The position numbers and the translations under genes are program-made. This document shows, in pieces, positions 1 through 6,379 of a stretch of 64,000 nucleotides of DNA. Each line of letters opens with the position of its first letter. Position 1 is the first letter of the stretch. The DNA lies in contig CAJTLX010000004.1 of NCBI GenBank assembly GCA_910577165.1, positions 62,001 through 126,000 of the forward strand, given 5' to 3'. A model generated the notes under the pieces. The model was not told where the DNA came from. It did no database searches and saw only the letters and a list, made by a program, of their open reading frames with translations. This stretch comes from an uncultured Lachnospiraceae bacterium (GTDB lineage: Bacteria; Bacillota; Clostridia; Lachnospirales; Lachnospiraceae).

Positions 1-557
1 TCAGAAATATCCTCGTATACCTTATCAAGTTTCTTCTCCATCAAAATTGCAAGCACCGCCACAACGGGCATCATGATAAGCGGCATAATCGCAAGTTTAA
101 CGCTGATATGGAGCATACAATAAATAACAATAATCGTGTGAAATACCACTTCCAAAATCAACATACCAATATATCCAAGTCCGGCCCAGATATTGTCAAC
201 ATCATCCTTGACGCGCGACATCAATTCCCCCGTATTGGTATTGTCAAAATAATTAATCGAAAGTTTTTGAATATGCTGAAACAGATTCCGGCGCATATCC
301 GTGCCAATTTTCGAACCAATACAGTCGAAAGTAAATTCTTTCATATAACCGAATATACAGCGTCCAAGACCGATCACGAAGATTGTGAATAATAGCGGCA
401 TCAACAGATCGACCGCACCCTCCCCGATCACATCGTCCACAATCCTTTTTGTTACCTGCGGCGCAAGCATATCCAGTCCCACCTGCAATAAAAGGCATAC
501 AATCGCAAACAGATAGGCATACCAGTAGTGCAAAATATAGCTTGACAGCTTTTTCAT
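1..557 (-). CDS. ABC exporter, transmembrane domain (partial, runs off left edge)
   Basis: The frame is open from ATG at 557 to the window edge, about 185 codons with no stop. The start (MKKLSSYILHYWYAYLFAIV) opens directly into a membrane helix. A second hydrophobic segment follows (LLMPLLFTIFVIGLG). The stretch FDNTNTGELMSRVKDDVDNI is typical of the cytoplasmic loop of type I ABC exporters (MdlB/LmrA-like half transporters), and another membrane pair follows it. The ATP-binding domain would lie outside the window. A strong GGAGG Shine-Dalgarno lies at 563-568. The substrate cannot be told from the sequence. Confidence 0.85.
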   Translation of the reverse strand, partial: MKKLSSYILHYWYAYLFAIVCLLLQVGLDMLAPQVTKRIVDDVIGEGAVDLLMPLLFTIFVIGLGRCIFGYMKEFTFDCIGSKIGTDMRRNLFQHIQKLSINYFDNTNTGELMSRVKDDVDNIWAGLGYIGMLILEVVFHTIIVIYCMLHISVKLAIMPLIMMPVVAVLAILMEKKLDKVYEDIS

Positions 558-945
558 AACCTTCCTCCATTATTCTCTTTTTCTTATTTTTTCAGAAAAT
601 GCTACAGAAAATCACCCGAATTTCCCAATAATTTTATTCGGTTTGTTTTTTCTATTTTTGCATTTTGCCATACGATATGAAAATAATTTCCATATCCATC
701 ACATAATCAATAGACTGATTTTTCCTTACCACGATTTTTTATTCTGGAAATCCTGACACATCCCTCACAGGCAGGGCAGCCGCGATCTCTCTGCCATGCC
801 CGCTACAGCATACCAGAGTTTTTAGAATTCGCTGTACATTTTTTAAGGAACATTCCAAAATGCCTATCTTTGCACCCGTTCCCGATACAGCAAAAAAGCC
901 GTGGTAAGATTACCACGGCTTCATAAAAGACAATAATAGATCTGT
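558..945. other. Intergenic region without a gene
   Basis: Between the exporter start and the small peptide gene I see no open frame with a ribosome binding site. Apart from the leftward terminator at 892-921 I find nothing specific. The exporter presumably has its own promoter in this stretch, but no convincing -35/-10 pair was found. Confidence 0.5.
892..921 (-). terminator. Rho-independent terminator of the small peptide gene
   Basis: A perfect 11-bp stem (897-907 with 910-920, arm AGCCGTGGTAA) is followed on the minus strand by six T residues (complement of 892-897). It lies about 25 bases after the stop of the peptide gene at 946. Confidence 0.85.
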
Positions 946-1080
946 TTATGAAAACATGATTTCGGTAATCTTACATGATTTCTTCGTTTCCAGTACAGAT
1001 AAATACTTTTCAAATCCAAACCCTGAGATTCCAGCTAATCCATAGAATCCAAAATTCTTAAACAGCACTGAACTCATCAT
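946..1080 (-). CDS. 44-residue peptide of unknown function, own transcription unit
   Basis: This short frame (44 codons plus TAA) has a full set of expression signals. A consensus sigma-A promoter lies upstream at 1159-1187, AAGGAGG lies eight bases before ATG at 1080, and an 11-bp terminator follows the stop. The N-terminal half is hydrophobic and rich in Gly and Phe (VLFKNFGFYGLAGISGFGF). The C-terminal half is polar with one Cys (ETKKSCKITE). It does not match the AgrD, lantibiotic or SCIFF precursors I know. It could be a small membrane protein, a signal or bacteriocin-like peptide, or part of a dual-function RNA. The exporter gene lies about 390 bases downstream on the same strand, but a terminator separates them. 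Confidence 0.6.
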   Translation of the reverse strand: MMSSVLFKNFGFYGLAGISGFGFEKYLSVLETKKSCKITEIMFS

Positions 1081-1158
1081 GTAAGCTACCTCCTTTCTTT
1101 TACTACGACAAAACGTGCGATCTTGCCATAATTAAATCCATCCTCAAGTGACAATTGC

Positions 1159-1187
1159 ATTATACGCCGATAAAAAGAGGATGTCAA
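1159..1187 (-). promoter_or_regulatory. Consensus sigma-A promoter of the small peptide gene
   Basis: TTGACA (1182-1187) and TATAAT (1159-1164) on the minus strand are separated by exactly 17 bases. Transcription would start near 1152, giving a leader of about 70 bases. Confidence 0.85.
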
Positions 1188-1212
1188 GCTAAAGTTTAGA
1201 AAATTTTAAAGA

Positions 1213-1407
1213 TTAATAATCGCAAATATCGACCCTTAGCATCTGCCGCGACCTTGTTATCATCAATGGCAAAATCACTGCCAGATTGCAGAGCAGAGTA
1301 CTAAACAGTGCCAGAGGGTAAAAATACCGCAGATATTTTCCCGCCGGATAAAGCAAAAGATTATTAAAAAGATAAAGTCCCAAAAAGAAAATCCCGCCCC
1401 CGACCAC
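1213..1407 (-). pseudogene. Membrane-protein remnant (about 64 codons)
   Basis: The frame encodes two hydrophobic segments (GGGIFFLGLYLFNNLLLYPAG, shortened here to its core FFLGLYLFNNLLLY, and YPLALFSTLLCNLAVILPLM) and a basic tail (RSRQML). The only in-frame start is GTG at 1407, with no Shine-Dalgarno and an upstream in-frame TAG. It looks like the C-terminal end of a lost integral membrane protein rather than a working gene. The parent family is not recognisable. It lies downstream of the M28 peptidase on the same strand. Confidence 0.35.
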
Positions 1408-1483
1408 TACCTGCGGTGATTCCTACTCAACATTAGGTGAGAACCTCTACAGGCAGTGACGGTTGATTTCTTAATATAAGTAG

Positions 1484-2776
1484 TTAAACTTCCATTTTCG
1501 CTTTTTCTGTCTTCTCCTCGTCTTTTTTCTCCGTATCGCGGTGGAAATATTTATCCAGTTCCTTTTTTCTCTCCTCCGGCATTTCCCTTTTTATTGGCAG
1601 AATAGCAGCATTTGCCATATCCTCTATCATATGGACAGCAAAGTCGACATTTCTTTGGAGTGCCTTATTACTGATTGTTGGAATCAGATCATGGATCGTA
1701 TGTATTTCCGCCGTGCCTGTGCCGCGCCCCAGACCAAGCGCGGGGATCCCCTTATCGCAGAACGGTGCAGAATCACTGGAATGTACTCCCTGTTTTGTCC
1801 TTGCGGAATAGCCCGACAGTTTACAGTAATGATCCACAAAAGTTTCTAATTCTTTATTTCCTGTTATGATAATTCGGTTGGCTCCAAGTGCTGTGCCGCA
1901 CATATCAAAATTAAAGCAGAATTTAATTCGTTCAAGCGTATTTTCATTCTGCTCCACATATGCCTTCGATCCGAGCAAACCCATCTCCTCGCTTCCGCAC
2001 CATAAAAAACGCAGGGTTCTTTTCGGCGGATTTGCCACAAAATAGCGGTAAATTCCAAGAAGGGCAGCCGCACCCGTCGCGTTATCCCACGATCCAGTTC
2101 CCAGGGGAACGGAGTCATAGTGCGCGGTCAGCACAATCTCCTCCTCCTTTTTCTGTGTTCCTTCAATCACCGACAAAATATTTTGACTATCTCTTTCCAC
2201 CTCCTCCTGCTCTAATACAAGATGGATGCTCTCCACTTCCTGCTTAACCAATGCCATGGCATCCGCCGCCGAAATAATAAAACCCGGAATTTTCCCATTG
2301 CGGGCAAAATGCGACCTCAATCTTCTTGAATACAGGGAAGCTTCCCCCGCGGAATAATAATACTTCCCCTGCAATACCAAAAATGCGGCGACATGGTGTT
2401 CTATCAGGCGTTTAAACACATCCTCCTCCACAAGATTGTTCAATAAAACCGCAGTATCGCTAAGATCTCCGATCTCCGCAAAATCAATTTCCAGAGCGTC
2501 GTCTAAGTAGAGCAATTTGCATTCCCTGTCAATATTTCCGGAGCATAGATACGGCGCACTTGGAATCTCCCTCTCCTGTGCCATCACCGAACATTTCTTC
2601 ACATTTGCACTTGGAATGTGAAACGGCATAAACTCCCCACAAATATTGCTTTCCCCCGCTTCCCTGCCGGCAAGGTTGATTTCCCGCAAAATTATTTCTG
2701 CCGCCGCTCTCTCCTTATCGCTTCCGCCAACCCGGGTAAAGCTGAGTTCCTCTACAAGTTCTAACAATGTTTCCAA
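1484..2776 (-). CDS. M28-family metallopeptidase (aminopeptidase-like)
   Basis: A 430-residue zinc exopeptidase of the M28 family. Visible metal ligands are His219 and Asp221 (AHYDS), Asp231 (SWDNATG), the catalytic Glu pair at 263-264 (GSEEMG), Asp291 (NFDMCG) and a His near 359-362 (EIHTIHD). Residues about 80-190 form an inserted PA-like domain between the N-terminus and the catalytic core. There is no signal peptide and the tail is highly charged (Lys/Glu-rich), so the enzyme is probably cytoplasmic and cleaves N-terminal residues from peptides. The start is TTG at 2776, chosen because GGAGG at 2786-2790 lies nine bases upstream. An extended -10 (TGC-TATACT, near 2819-2827) is a plausible promoter. 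Confidence 0.85.
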   Translation of the reverse strand: METLLELVEELSFTRVGGSDKERAAAEIILREINLAGREAGESNICGEFMPFHIPSANVKKCSVMAQEREIPSAPYLCSGNIDRECKLLYLDDALEIDFAEIGDLSDTAVLLNNLVEEDVFKRLIEHHVAAFLVLQGKYYYSAGEASLYSRRLRSHFARNGKIPGFIISAADAMALVKQEVESIHLVLEQEEVERDSQNILSVIEGTQKKEEEIVLTAHYDSVPLGTGSWDNATGAAALLGIYRYFVANPPKRTLRFLWCGSEEMGLLGSKAYVEQNENTLERIKFCFNFDMCGTALGANRIIITGNKELETFVDHYCKLSGYSARTKQGVHSSDSAPFCDKGIPALGLGRGTGTAEIHTIHDLIPTISNKALQRNVDFAVHMIEDMANAAILPIKREMPEERKKELDKYFHRDTEKKDEEKTEKAKMEV

Positions 2777-2873
2777 TTTCGGTTTCCTCCTAATTTAATA
2801 TTTATCCGCTCTGCATTCAGTATAGCATATCCGGTAAAAAATACAAGAAAATTTTAAACTGCATAATTTAGAG

Positions 2874-2902
2874 TTGACAAAATTCTTTCCCCGTGCTAAG
2901 CT
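2874..2902 (+). promoter_or_regulatory. Promoter of the aspartyl-tRNA synthetase leader
   Basis: TTGACA (2874-2879), a 17-base spacer and TAAGCT (2897-2902) with an extended TGC immediately before the -10. Transcription would start near 2909, just ahead of the leader-peptide ribosome binding site. Confidence 0.65.
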
Positions 2903-2935
2903 TAGGATATCAAATCATTTAAGGAGTACATGGGA

Positions 2936-2992
2936 ATGAACGCTTTTGTTTTGCTTTCCACATACAGGGACGACGATCAAAAGCGCTTGTAG
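2936..2992 (+). CDS. Putative leader peptide with three consecutive Asp codons
   Basis: An 18-codon frame (MNAFVLLSTYRDDDQKRL) has AAGGAG (2921-2926) nine bases before ATG 2936. An in-frame ATG at 2930 is too close to that site. Codons 12-14 are GAC GAC GAT (2969-2977). The codons just before them overlap the 5' arm of a large hairpin, and a terminator lies about 100 bases downstream. The next gene is an aspartyl-tRNA synthetase. This matches the layout of amino-acid biosynthesis attenuators, in which a ribosome stalled at codons for the regulated amino acid decides which RNA structure forms. The peptide itself is unlikely to have a function. Confidence 0.65.
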   Translation: MNAFVLLSTYRDDDQKRL

Positions 2993-3123
2993 CTGTCTAT
3001 TGCACAGGTACAAGTGCTCTTTGTTGTGCCTGTGTGGAAATTTGACTCCTTTGCGGATTAACCTGCGCTAAACCGCATATTTTGGATAGAAGCCACACTG
3101 GGATTTTGCCGTGTGGTTTTTTT
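2955..3123 (+). promoter_or_regulatory. Candidate ribosome-mediated transcription attenuator upstream of aspS
   Basis: Region 1 (2955-2968, inside the leader peptide) pairs with region 2 (3029-3040) as TTTCCACA with TGTGGAAA plus CAGG with CCTG. A second stem nested inside (2978-2991 with 3009-3023) extends it. Region 2 (3029-3037, CCTGTGTGG) can instead pair with region 3 (3093-3101, CCACACTGG) at eight of nine positions. Region 3 is the 5' arm of the terminator, whose other arm is region 4 (3109-3116). A small hairpin at about 3052-3079 would bring regions 2 and 3 together. A ribosome held on the Asp codons at 2969-2977 would cover region 1 and favour 2:3, that is, readthrough. Confidence 0.65.
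3090..3123 (+). terminator. Attenuator terminator before aspS
   Basis: The stem AAGCCACAC (3090-3098) pairs with GTGTGGTTT (3111-3119) and is extended by GG/CC inside. Seven T residues at 3117-3123 follow. It lies about 200 bases before the aspS start and 130 bases after the leader-peptide stop. Confidence 0.8.
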
Positions 3124-3212
3124 GTGCGCAAAAATCTATAATTTAAATGGATATTCAAGGCGGCATCGAGATCAGATTACTATATTTAGGGAAAGGTTGT
3201 GATCGAATGGGA

Positions 3213-3233
3213 CATATGGATGATGTCCATATG
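3213..3233 (+). other. Short hairpin in the aspS 5' leader
   Basis: CATATGGA (3213-3220) and TCCATATG (3226-3233) form a perfect 8-bp stem with a 5-base loop between the attenuator terminator and the aspS ribosome binding site. No T run follows, so it is not a terminator. It could stabilise the message. Confidence 0.4.
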
Positions 3234-3326
3234 GATAATGAAAAGAATCTTTGTAGATAGCTGATGTTTCATTTTTAACCTAACAAATAGATCAATTAAA
3301 ATATAATAATGAAATGGAGAATAAAG

Positions 3327-4652
3327 ATGAATACAGTAAAATATATTATGGAATCGACGGAAACTGAGGCGGAAGGTCTTATCCACCGGATGGGAAAAAC
3401 TGTCCGTCTGCACGGCGCAATCTATAAGATCCGCCGGATGAGCGGCTTTGCCTTTGTCCTTTTGCGTATGAGGGACGCTGTCGTTCAGTGCGTTTACAGC
3501 GAGGAGTACGCCTCCTTTCCCCTCGATCTTCTCACTGAGGAGGCGTGTGTGCGGCTGACGGCCGAAGTGATCGCCGAGGAGCGTTCTAAAAGCGGCTATG
3601 AACTTCGCCTAAAAGAAGCACAGCTTTTGTCCACGCCCTGCGAAGTTTTGCCCGTTGTTATCAACCAGAAAAGAGTGAATACCTCACTGGAAAACCTGTT
3701 GGACTACCGCCCGATCACGCTGCGCAATGAAAAAGAGCGCGCAATTTTCAAGATTCAGGCGGCAATCTGCACGGCGTTTCGGGAATTTCTAAACGCGGAA
3801 CATTTTACCGAGATCCACTCCCCGAAGATTGCGGCGATCGGGGCGGAGGGCGGCGCGAATATCTTTAAACTCCCATATTTTGGAAAAGAGGCCTATCTCG
3901 CACAGAGTCCACAGTTTTACAAGCAGATGATGGTCGGGGTATTTGAGCGCGTATTTGAGATCGCACCGGTTTTCCGCGCAGAAAAACATGATACCTCAAG
4001 ACATCTAAACGAGTATACCAGCGTGGATTTTGAGATGGGGTATATTGAAAGTTTCGAGGAGATTATGGCGATGGAAAGCCGGATGCTTTACCACTGCATT
4101 TCCTATTTAAATCAATACTGCAACACGGAACTTACTCTGCTTGGCTGCACATTGCCGCAGATTAAAGAGATCCCGCAGATCCCTTTTGCTTCCGCAAAGA
4201 AATGGATTGCAAGTGCATACCACCGCGAAATTACCGATATGCTTGACTTTGAGCCGGAGGAGGAACGGCTCTTATGTGAGTTGGTAAAAAGGGAAAACGG
4301 AAGTGAGTTTGTCTTTGTCACGCACTATCCAAGTGCAAAACGCCCGTTCTATGCGATGGATAACCCATCAAATACAGAAGAAACGCTAAGCTTCGACTTG
4401 TTATTTCGAGGCCTTGAAATTACAACGGGGGGACAGCGCATCCACTCGTATAACGAACAATTAGAAAAACTAGATAAAAGAGGGATGCATAAGGAACTTT
4501 TTGAAAGCTATCTAATGTTACACAAATATGGAGTTCCACCGCACGGAGGGCTTGGACTTGGTCTTGAGCGATTTACTGCGCAGCTCTTAGGCTTTGAGAA
4601 CGTCCGCAGCGCGACACTGTTTCCCAGGGATATCCACCGACTTATCCCGTAG
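3327..4652 (+). CDS. aspS: Aspartyl-tRNA synthetase, archaeal (possibly non-discriminating) type
   Basis: A class II synthetase of 441 residues that charges tRNA with aspartate. It has an N-terminal OB-fold anticodon-binding domain (about residues 20-105). The catalytic core shows GAEGGA (about 172-177), motif 2 FRAEKHDTSRHLNE (about 216) and motif 3 GGLGLGLERF, and ends FPRDIHRLIP, the ending of archaeal-type AspRS. Length matches that compact type (about 430-440) rather than the 590-residue bacterial AspRS with its GAD insertion. Non-discriminating forms also make Asp-tRNA(Asn) for GatCAB, and whether this one does cannot be read by eye. ATG 3327 is chosen over 3309 because GGAG lies at 3316-3319. 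Confidence 0.9.
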   Translation: MNTVKYIMESTETEAEGLIHRMGKTVRLHGAIYKIRRMSGFAFVLLRMRDAVVQCVYSEEYASFPLDLLTEEACVRLTAEVIAEERSKSGYELRLKEAQLLSTPCEVLPVVINQKRVNTSLENLLDYRPITLRNEKERAIFKIQAAICTAFREFLNAEHFTEIHSPKIAAIGAEGGANIFKLPYFGKEAYLAQSPQFYKQMMVGVFERVFEIAPVFRAEKHDTSRHLNEYTSVDFEMGYIESFEEIMAMESRMLYHCISYLNQYCNTELTLLGCTLPQIKEIPQIPFASAKKWIASAYHREITDMLDFEPEEERLLCELVKRENGSEFVFVTHYPSAKRPFYAMDNPSNTEETLSFDLLFRGLEITTGGQRIHSYNEQLEKLDKRGMHKELFESYLMLHKYGVPPHGGLGLGLERFTAQLLGFENVRSATLFPRDIHRLIP

Positions 4653-4795
4653 GCACTGGCAAACCCCATATATCCCTTCATATCAAATGGGAAGAGCCTC
4701 ATCGGGTATGCCCTTGGCGTTCCCAAATACTATCCCAGCTTTTGCATGATAAATAAAACGATCGCCACCTTTTTAAAATTCCCAAAATATACGAA

Positions 4796-4837
4796 TTGAC
4801 AAATCGTCTAATATCACATATAATAATAACAGTTATT
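4796..4837 (+). promoter_or_regulatory. perR promoter with PerR-like palindromic operator
   Basis: TTGACA (4796-4801), 17 bases and TATAAT (4819-4824) form a consensus promoter. Immediately after the -10 lies AATAACAGTTATT (4825-4837), a perfect 6-1-6 inverted repeat. A near-identical 13-mer occurs at the same place in the rubrerythrin promoter (5414-5426). This is consistent with PerR autorepression. Confidence 0.7.
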
Positions 4838-4900
4838 GATATCATAATTTTATTCGGTACGGAGTCCATCCGTATAAATGCATTAGAAACGGAGAAAAAT

Positions 4901-5299
4901 ATGGCGGCAGTAAAACACAGCAAACAGCGGCAATCCATCAAGGAATACCTGATGAATACAAAGGAACATCCGACCGCAGACACGGTATACACGCAGGTGC
5001 GCAAGCTTTACCCGAATATCAGTCTTGGAACAGTTTACCGGAATTTAAATTTCCTTGTTGACCAAGGTGAAGCGGTGCGTCTGACCTGCGGCGACGGCAG
5101 CGAACGCTACGACGGCACCACATCGCCCCACTACCATTTGCTCTGCAGCGGATGTGGCAGGGTACTCGATCTGCAGATGAGTCCGCTCGACCATATTGAT
5201 ACATTAGCAGCGGCAGGATTCGACGGCACGATAGAGGGACACACTGTGCTGTTTCACGGGCGTTGTCCGGAGTGCGCAAAAGTCTGCGAAACACACTGA
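4901..5299 (+). CDS. perR: Peroxide-responsive Fur-family repressor PerR
   Basis: A 132-residue Fur-family repressor. The winged helix contains TADTVYTQVRKLYPNISLGT (about 25-44). The structural zinc site is Cys82/Cys85 (CSGC) and Cys122/Cys125 (CPEC). The regulatory metal ligands expected for PerR are present: His23, Asp71 (SERYD), His77, His79 (HYH) and Asp90 (RVLDL). The aspartate at the last position is the PerR rather than Fur choice. Oxidation of the iron-bound histidines by peroxide would release DNA. ATG 4901 has GGAG six bases upstream, and longer in-frame starts read into the promoter. It lies directly before reverse rubrerythrin, a classic PerR target in clostridia. Confidence 0.9.
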   Translation: MAAVKHSKQRQSIKEYLMNTKEHPTADTVYTQVRKLYPNISLGTVYRNLNFLVDQGEAVRLTCGDGSERYDGTTSPHYHLLCSGCGRVLDLQMSPLDHIDTLAAAGFDGTIEGHTVLFHGRCPECAKVCETH

Positions 5300-5377
5300 T
5301 CTACTTTCCCTTGCATATCAGGAAAAACTTGCAAATATTCCCCCGTAAAAGGGCGAAAAATATTTTTAAATTACCTA

Positions 5378-5426
5378 TTGACAAAATGAGAAGAATCATG
5401 TATCATCTATATCAGTAACAATTACT
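5378..5426 (+). promoter_or_regulatory. Reverse rubrerythrin promoter with PerR-like operator
   Basis: TTGACA (5378-5383), 17 bases and TATCAT (5401-5406), then AGTAACAATTACT (5414-5426). The 13-mer fits the same ARTAACARTTAYT pattern as the perR operator at 4825-4837 and sits just downstream of the -10 in both promoters. Confidence 0.7.
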
Positions 5427-5479
5427 ATTTCGATTATCAAAAACAAAACAATTTTTCAGTACGAAAGGAGATTGTCATT

Positions 5480-6022
5480 ATGGCAAAGTTTGTATGTCAG
5501 GTTTGTGGTTATGTTTATGAAGGTGATGCAGCACCAGAAAAATGTCCGCAGTGCGGCGCACCAGCTTCAAAATTCACAGAGATGACCGGTGCGAGGACAT
5601 GGGCAACTGAGCACGTCGTTGGCGTGGCACAGGGCGTAAGCGAGGATATCCTTGCCGATCTTCGCGCAAATTTCACCGGTGAGTGTACAGAAGTTGGTAT
5701 GTATCTTGCAATGGCGAGAGTTGCACACAGAGAGGGCTATCCTGAGGTTGGTCTCTACTATGAGAAGGCAGCATTTGAGGAGGCAGAACACGCAGCAAAA
5801 TTTGCAGAACTTCTCGGCGAGGTAGTTACCGACAGCACCAAGAAAAACCTTGAGCTTCGCGTTGAGGCGGAGAACGGTGCTACGGCGGGCAAGATGGATC
5901 TTGCAAAGCGCGCGAAGGCTGCGAACCTTGATGCAATCCATGACACTGTCCATGAGATGGCAAAGGACGAGGCACGGCACGGAAGAGCATTTGAAGGTTT
6001 GCTCAACCGCTACTTTGGCTAG
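5480..6022 (+). CDS. rbr: Reverse rubrerythrin (peroxide/oxygen reductase)
   Basis: A 180-residue non-haem iron protein with the rubredoxin-like domain at the N-terminus (CQVCG at 6-9, CPQCG at 22-25), then a ferritin-like di-iron four-helix domain (ExxH-type motifs EEAEHA and DEARHG). This order is the reverse of classical rubrerythrin and defines the reverse rubrerythrins of clostridia. Known members reduce peroxide or oxygen to water with NAD(P)H-derived electrons. Cytoplasmic. A purine-rich AAAGGAG site precedes ATG 5480. The shared operator with perR suggests peroxide induction. Full length for the family. Confidence 0.93.
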   Translation: MAKFVCQVCGYVYEGDAAPEKCPQCGAPASKFTEMTGARTWATEHVVGVAQGVSEDILADLRANFTGECTEVGMYLAMARVAHREGYPEVGLYYEKAAFEEAEHAAKFAELLGEVVTDSTKKNLELRVEAENGATAGKMDLAKRAKAANLDAIHDTVHEMAKDEARHGRAFEGLLNRYFG

Positions 6023-6146
6023 AGATAAACGTTTTCGCATTTCTTAATATTACTTCAGTTAAAAGTCCGCCTGACTTATCGGCAGGCAAATGATTTCGCT
6101 GTTGTTTTTGTTTTACCAGGAGTTTTGGAAACAGAATTATTCCTTT

Positions 6147-6207
6147 ATTTCCCAGTACCTGCCCTAGAAATGCACTTACCACAGAATTTCTAGGGCGGAC
6201 AGGAAAT
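6147..6207. repeat. Palindromic hairpin element upstream of pflB
   Basis: The outer arms ATTTCC (6147-6152) and GGAAAT (6202-6207) flank a perfect 11-bp inner stem (6161-6171 with 6186-6196, arm GCCCTAGAAAT). It contains CCCAGTACC, also found in the palindromic element before mfd (61870-61964), and has the same outer-stem/variable-inner-stem plan. It is shorter than the copies at 8748-8947 and 61870-61964, so membership in that family is tentative. Confidence 0.45.
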
Positions 6208-6296
6208 ATAGTGCGTCCCGTGCGACAGTGGGGCTGCGAACTGTACGGTTATACATTTTTTATCAAGATTTCACATATATTTCTGCTCTCCTAAGG

Positions 6297-6325
6297 TTGC
6301 AAAAAAAGACAGCTTGTGCTATAAT
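6297..6325 (+). promoter_or_regulatory. pflB promoter
   Basis: TTGCAA (6297-6302), 17 bases and TATAAT (6320-6325) with an extended TGC before the -10. About 45 bases separate the expected start site from the ribosome binding site. Confidence 0.7.
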
Positions 6326-6379
6326 GGCGACAGAGCTTGACAAAGCTACAATAAATATTTTCAAGAAAGGATGAAAACC

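Larger units (their letters stand above)
6023..6379 (+). other. Intergenic region between rubrerythrin and pflB
   Basis: About 357 bases hold no gene. It contains the hairpin element at 6147-6207, the pflB promoter at 6297-6325 and a small inverted repeat (AGCTT-gaca-AAGCT, 6334-6347) just after the -10 that could be an operator. No clear terminator for rubrerythrin was found. A GC-rich imperfect hairpin at about 6070-6090 lacks a T run. Confidence 0.5.

Noticed and set aside
253..570. Minus-strand frame of 105 codons at the left edge
   Set aside because: It is in the wrong frame relative to the ABC exporter that starts at 557 and has better membrane-protein character and a GGAGG site.
2955..3123. 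Possible T-box, 6S RNA or SRP RNA upstream of aspS
   Set aside because: No T-box (AGGGTGG-type) sequence, no SRP GGAAG core and no 6S-like central bubble. The region is better explained by a leader peptide with alternative stems.
6070..6090. GC-rich hairpin after reverse rubrerythrin as a terminator
   Set aside because: Only about five pairs and no T run directly after it.
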